Origin: Actinomycetota bacterium
GTDB taxonomy: Bacteria; Actinomycetota; Thermoleophilia; Gaiellales; Gaiellaceae
Assembly (NCBI GenBank): GCA_013821525.1
Contig: JACDGR010000005.1
Span: 7,985 to 31,646, forward strand
Direction: 5' to 3'
Length of the DNA: 23,662 bases
The notes beneath the pieces are model-generated. The model ran no database searches and was not told the origin of the DNA. It worked only from the letters and a program-made list of their open reading frames with translations. The first letter of the stretch is position 1, and each line of letters begins with the position of its first letter. The position numbers and the translations under genes were made by a program. Below are positions 22,204 through 23,662 of the stretch, piece after piece.

Positions 22204-22800
22204 ATGAGCAACGCCGTTCGTCTGCAGATCATTGGCGAGACCTACCACGTGAACACGAAAGCGGTCGACGGCGTCTTCGCATTCCCGGACTACCACCACC
22301 GCGAGATGTTCCTGCGCTTCCTGCGCACCGAGATCGAGAAGAGCGGCTGGGAATGCCTGGGATACGTGATCGTCGGCAACCACTATCACCTCGTGATCCG
22401 CCTCACGAAGCCGACGCTCAGCAGCGGGATGCAGCGGCTGAACAGCCGGTACGCGCGCTGGTACAACCAGCACCACCGCAGGCGCGGCGCGCTCTGGCAG
22501 CGGCGCTTCTTCGACGTCGTCGTCGAGAGCGATGAGCATTTCCTCGAGATTCAGCGCTACCTCGCCTACAACGCACCCCGCGCGAACCTCGCCGAGCGGC
22601 CCGAGGACTGGCCCTACAGCAACTACGGCTCGCTGGTCGGCGACAAACCTCCCGACCGGTTCGTGCTCGAGGACGAGATCCTCGCGCTCTTCTCACCGGA
22701 TCGTGACCGCGCTCGCCGCGAGTTGAGGCTGTTCGTCGAGGAGCGTGACCCGCGAGAGCGGCGGCGCGTCAGCCTGCAGGCGGTCAGCCGCTCGGGCTGA
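22204..22800 (+). CDS. REP-associated tyrosine transposase (RAYT / Y1_Tnp family)
   Basis: A 198-residue single-domain HUH endonuclease. YVIVGNHYHLVIRL (54-67) carries the HUH motif H60-Y61-H62. The helix with LNSRYARWYNQHHRRRGALWQRRFF (79-103) is the family's basic block. The catalytic tyrosine is probably Y119 in EIQRYLAYNAPRANL, followed by the typical PEDWPYSNYGSL. RAYTs cleave and join REP hairpins as single strands and are usually domesticated single-copy genes. The ATG at 22204 is chosen because upstream in-frame sequence shows no homology; there is no good SD. The 3' end overlaps hisN by 17 bases on the other strand. The upstream 22019-22070 repeat is a candidate substrate. Confidence 0.9.
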   Translation: MSNAVRLQIIGETYHVNTKAVDGVFAFPDYHHREMFLRFLRTEIEKSGWECLGYVIVGNHYHLVIRLTKPTLSSGMQRLNSRYARWYNQHHRRRGALWQRRFFDVVVESDEHFLEIQRYLAYNAPRANLAERPEDWPYSNYGSLVGDKPPDRFVLEDEILALFSPDRDRARRELRLFVEERDPRERRRVSLQAVSRSG

Positions 22801-23530
22801 GGTGACCGACCATCTCAGCGTGCAGGAGACCATTCGTGCTGACGAAGCTCTCGCCGCCCCCCGGGGTGCCGCCGTCATACCGCGTGCACCGCCCGCCGGC
22901 CTCCTCGACGATGATCTGCACCGGCGCGTAGTCCCACACGTTCACGACCGAGTCGCACCCCACGTCGAGCGACCCCTCCGCCACGAGGCAGTGCTGCCAG
23001 AAATCACCGAGCCCACGGTTCGACCACGCACGCTGCACCACCGTCGTCCACCCTGCCGGCATGCGCCGCGCCGACGTCGTCGAGATCGCCGCGTCCTCGA
23101 TCCGCGACACGCCCGACACGCGGCAACGCTCCCCGTCGGCGAACGCACCCTCCCCGCGCACCGCCCACCAGCGCCGGCCAAGCGCAGGCGCCGACACGAG
23201 CCCGAGCATCACCTGTCCTTCGCGCTCGAGCGCCAGTAGCGTCGCCCACACTGGCACGCCGCGCACGTAGTTGCTCGTGCCGTCGATCGGGTCGACGATC
23301 CACTTCGCATCCCCGCCGTCGTCGCCGAATTCCTCACCGAGCACTCCTTCGCCGCGCCCCGACGCTGCGATCTGTGCCCGAATCGCCTCTTCCGCCGCCC
23401 GGTCAGCCTCAGAGACCGGCGTCAGGTCCGGCTTCGTGTCCACCCTGAGATCGGTCGCGCGAAAGCGCGCTGCCGTGATCGCGTCGGCCAGATCCGCGAG
23501 CGACTGCGCGAAGAGCAAATCACCGCTCAC
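22784..23530 (-). CDS. hisN: Inositol-monophosphatase family phosphatase, probable HisN histidinol-phosphatase
   Basis: A 248-residue Mg-dependent Li-sensitive-type phosphatase. Metal ligands are visible in GEEFG (65-69), the signature WIVDPIDGTSNYVRG (77-91) and the C-terminal VWDYAPVQIIVEEAGG (198-213). The NYVRGVPVWATLLAL continuation is more like HisN (NFVRGVPVWATLIAL) than like inositol phosphatase or CysQ, so dephosphorylation of L-histidinol-phosphate is the best guess; inositol-1-P remains possible. No other his genes are present. The GTG at 23530 lacks an SD but has TAGCGT eight bases upstream, suggesting a leaderless message. Its 3' end overlaps the RAYT gene. Confidence 0.85.
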   Translation of the reverse strand: MSGDLLFAQSLADLADAITAARFRATDLRVDTKPDLTPVSEADRAAEEAIRAQIAASGRGEGVLGEEFGDDGGDAKWIVDPIDGTSNYVRGVPVWATLLALEREGQVMLGLVSAPALGRRWWAVRGEGAFADGERCRVSGVSRIEDAAISTTSARRMPAGWTTVVQRAWSNRGLGDFWQHCLVAEGSLDVGCDSVVNVWDYAPVQIIVEEAGGRCTRYDGGTPGGGESFVSTNGLLHAEMVGHLSPSG

Positions 23531-23538
23531 ACCGAGAG

Positions 23539-23544
23539 ACGCTA
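23539..23544 (-). promoter_or_regulatory. Candidate -10 box (TAGCGT) for hisN
   Basis: On the minus strand TAGCGT is followed by eight bases and the GTG start, with no SD between. TTCACA is found farther upstream but with a 20-base spacer, too long to be convincing as a -35. Confidence 0.4.
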
Positions 23545-23589
23545 GCTGTCCTGCCTAAGGACGTTGTGAACGGCTGAGGGTTCTATCCG

Positions 23590-23639
23590 GCCCTCCTTTG
23601 AGGCTGTGTGTCTTCCCGGACGCACACTCAAAGGAGGGC
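23590..23639 (+). promoter_or_regulatory. Long hairpin sequestering the Shine-Dalgarno of the following gene
   Basis: GCCCTCCTTTGAG (23590-23602) pairs perfectly with CTCAAAGGAGGGC (23627-23639). Above a two-base bulge (23603-23604), TGTGTGTC (23605-23612) pairs with GACGCACA (23619-23626) with one G-U, closing a TTCCCG loop. CCG/CGG beyond the base nearly extends the stem. The right arm contains AAGGAGGG, the SD of the ATG at 23644; the left arm contains CCTCCTTT, identical to the usual anti-SD tail of 16S rRNA. Transcripts entering from upstream would have a buried SD; transcripts starting inside the left arm would not. It is not a terminator of a known gene, since hisN points away. Confidence 0.7.
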
Positions 23640-23643
23640 TCGG

Positions 23644-23662
23644 ATGTATCTGCACGCTAACG
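23644..23662 (+). CDS. Start of a further gene, possibly an IS481-type transposase (cut by window end)
   Basis: Only MYLHAN can be read before the window ends. The ATG is six bases after AGGAGG (23632-23637). IS481-family transposases of high-GC bacteria often begin with M-x-HAN, so this may be the first codons of such a gene and the hairpin its leader. Six residues cannot prove a family. The GTA-T and CTAACG bases are less GC-rich than the host genes, which would fit but proves nothing. Confidence 0.35.

Overview
The window is gene-dense, very GC-rich bacterial DNA with many GTG starts and four-base GTGA/ATGA gene junctions. OpcA beside Zwf, a PdtaS/PdtaR-type sensor and ANTAR regulator pair, an LLM-class flavin/F420 oxidoreductase and the codon use all point to a high-GC actinobacterium. 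A deep-branching class such as Thermoleophilia is my best guess. That is inference from gene content; no rRNA or other taxonomic marker is present.

Layout. (1) 1-3188: two tandem, translationally coupled double-domain GNAT acetyltransferases (the first cut by the window edge), then glnA, ending in a perfect palindrome. (2) 3291-4511, minus strand: a PRC-barrel protein and two coupled DUF2269-like membrane proteins. (3) 4539-8666: a GAF-GAF-HisKA_2 sensor kinase (PdtaS-like), a truncated VOC protein, a reverse-strand cysteine-free HesB-like protein, then a tight operon of ANTAR response regulator (PdtaR-like), ClpS adaptor, SnoaL/NTF2-like protein and LLM oxidoreductase. (4) 8617-10488, minus strand: an ABC-F ATPase whose 3' end overlaps the LLM gene. 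(5) 10508-21977: a CHASE3-HAMP-PAS histidine kinase coupled to a gluconokinase, followed by a pentose-phosphate operon tkt-rpiB-tal-pgi-gnd-zwf-opcA. (6) 22019-23662: an elaborate palindromic repeat, a RAYT-type transposase (TnpA_REP), a HisN-type phosphatase on the minus strand, and the first codons of a further gene behind a hairpin that buries its ribosome binding site.

How the genes work together. The central cluster encodes a nearly complete oxidative plus non-oxidative pentose phosphate pathway. Glucose-6-P is supplied through Pgi, oxidised by Zwf (with its OpcA assembly factor) and by a short, probably NAD-preferring Gnd, and rearranged by RpiB, transketolase and transaldolase. GntK feeds free gluconate in as 6-phosphogluconate. 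No 6-phosphogluconolactonase and no ribulose-phosphate epimerase gene is seen here.

The most interesting non-coding signals are: a family of apparently leaderless promoters, with a TANNNT box 6-9 bases before the start codon and no Shine-Dalgarno, including a perfect palindrome serving two divergent genes; the triple 11-bp repeat and inverted repeat upstream of the RAYT gene; and the SD-sequestering hairpin at the right edge. I do not see a clearly new defence or biosynthetic system. The genes are mostly housekeeping, and the novelty, if any, lies in regulation and gene arrangement.
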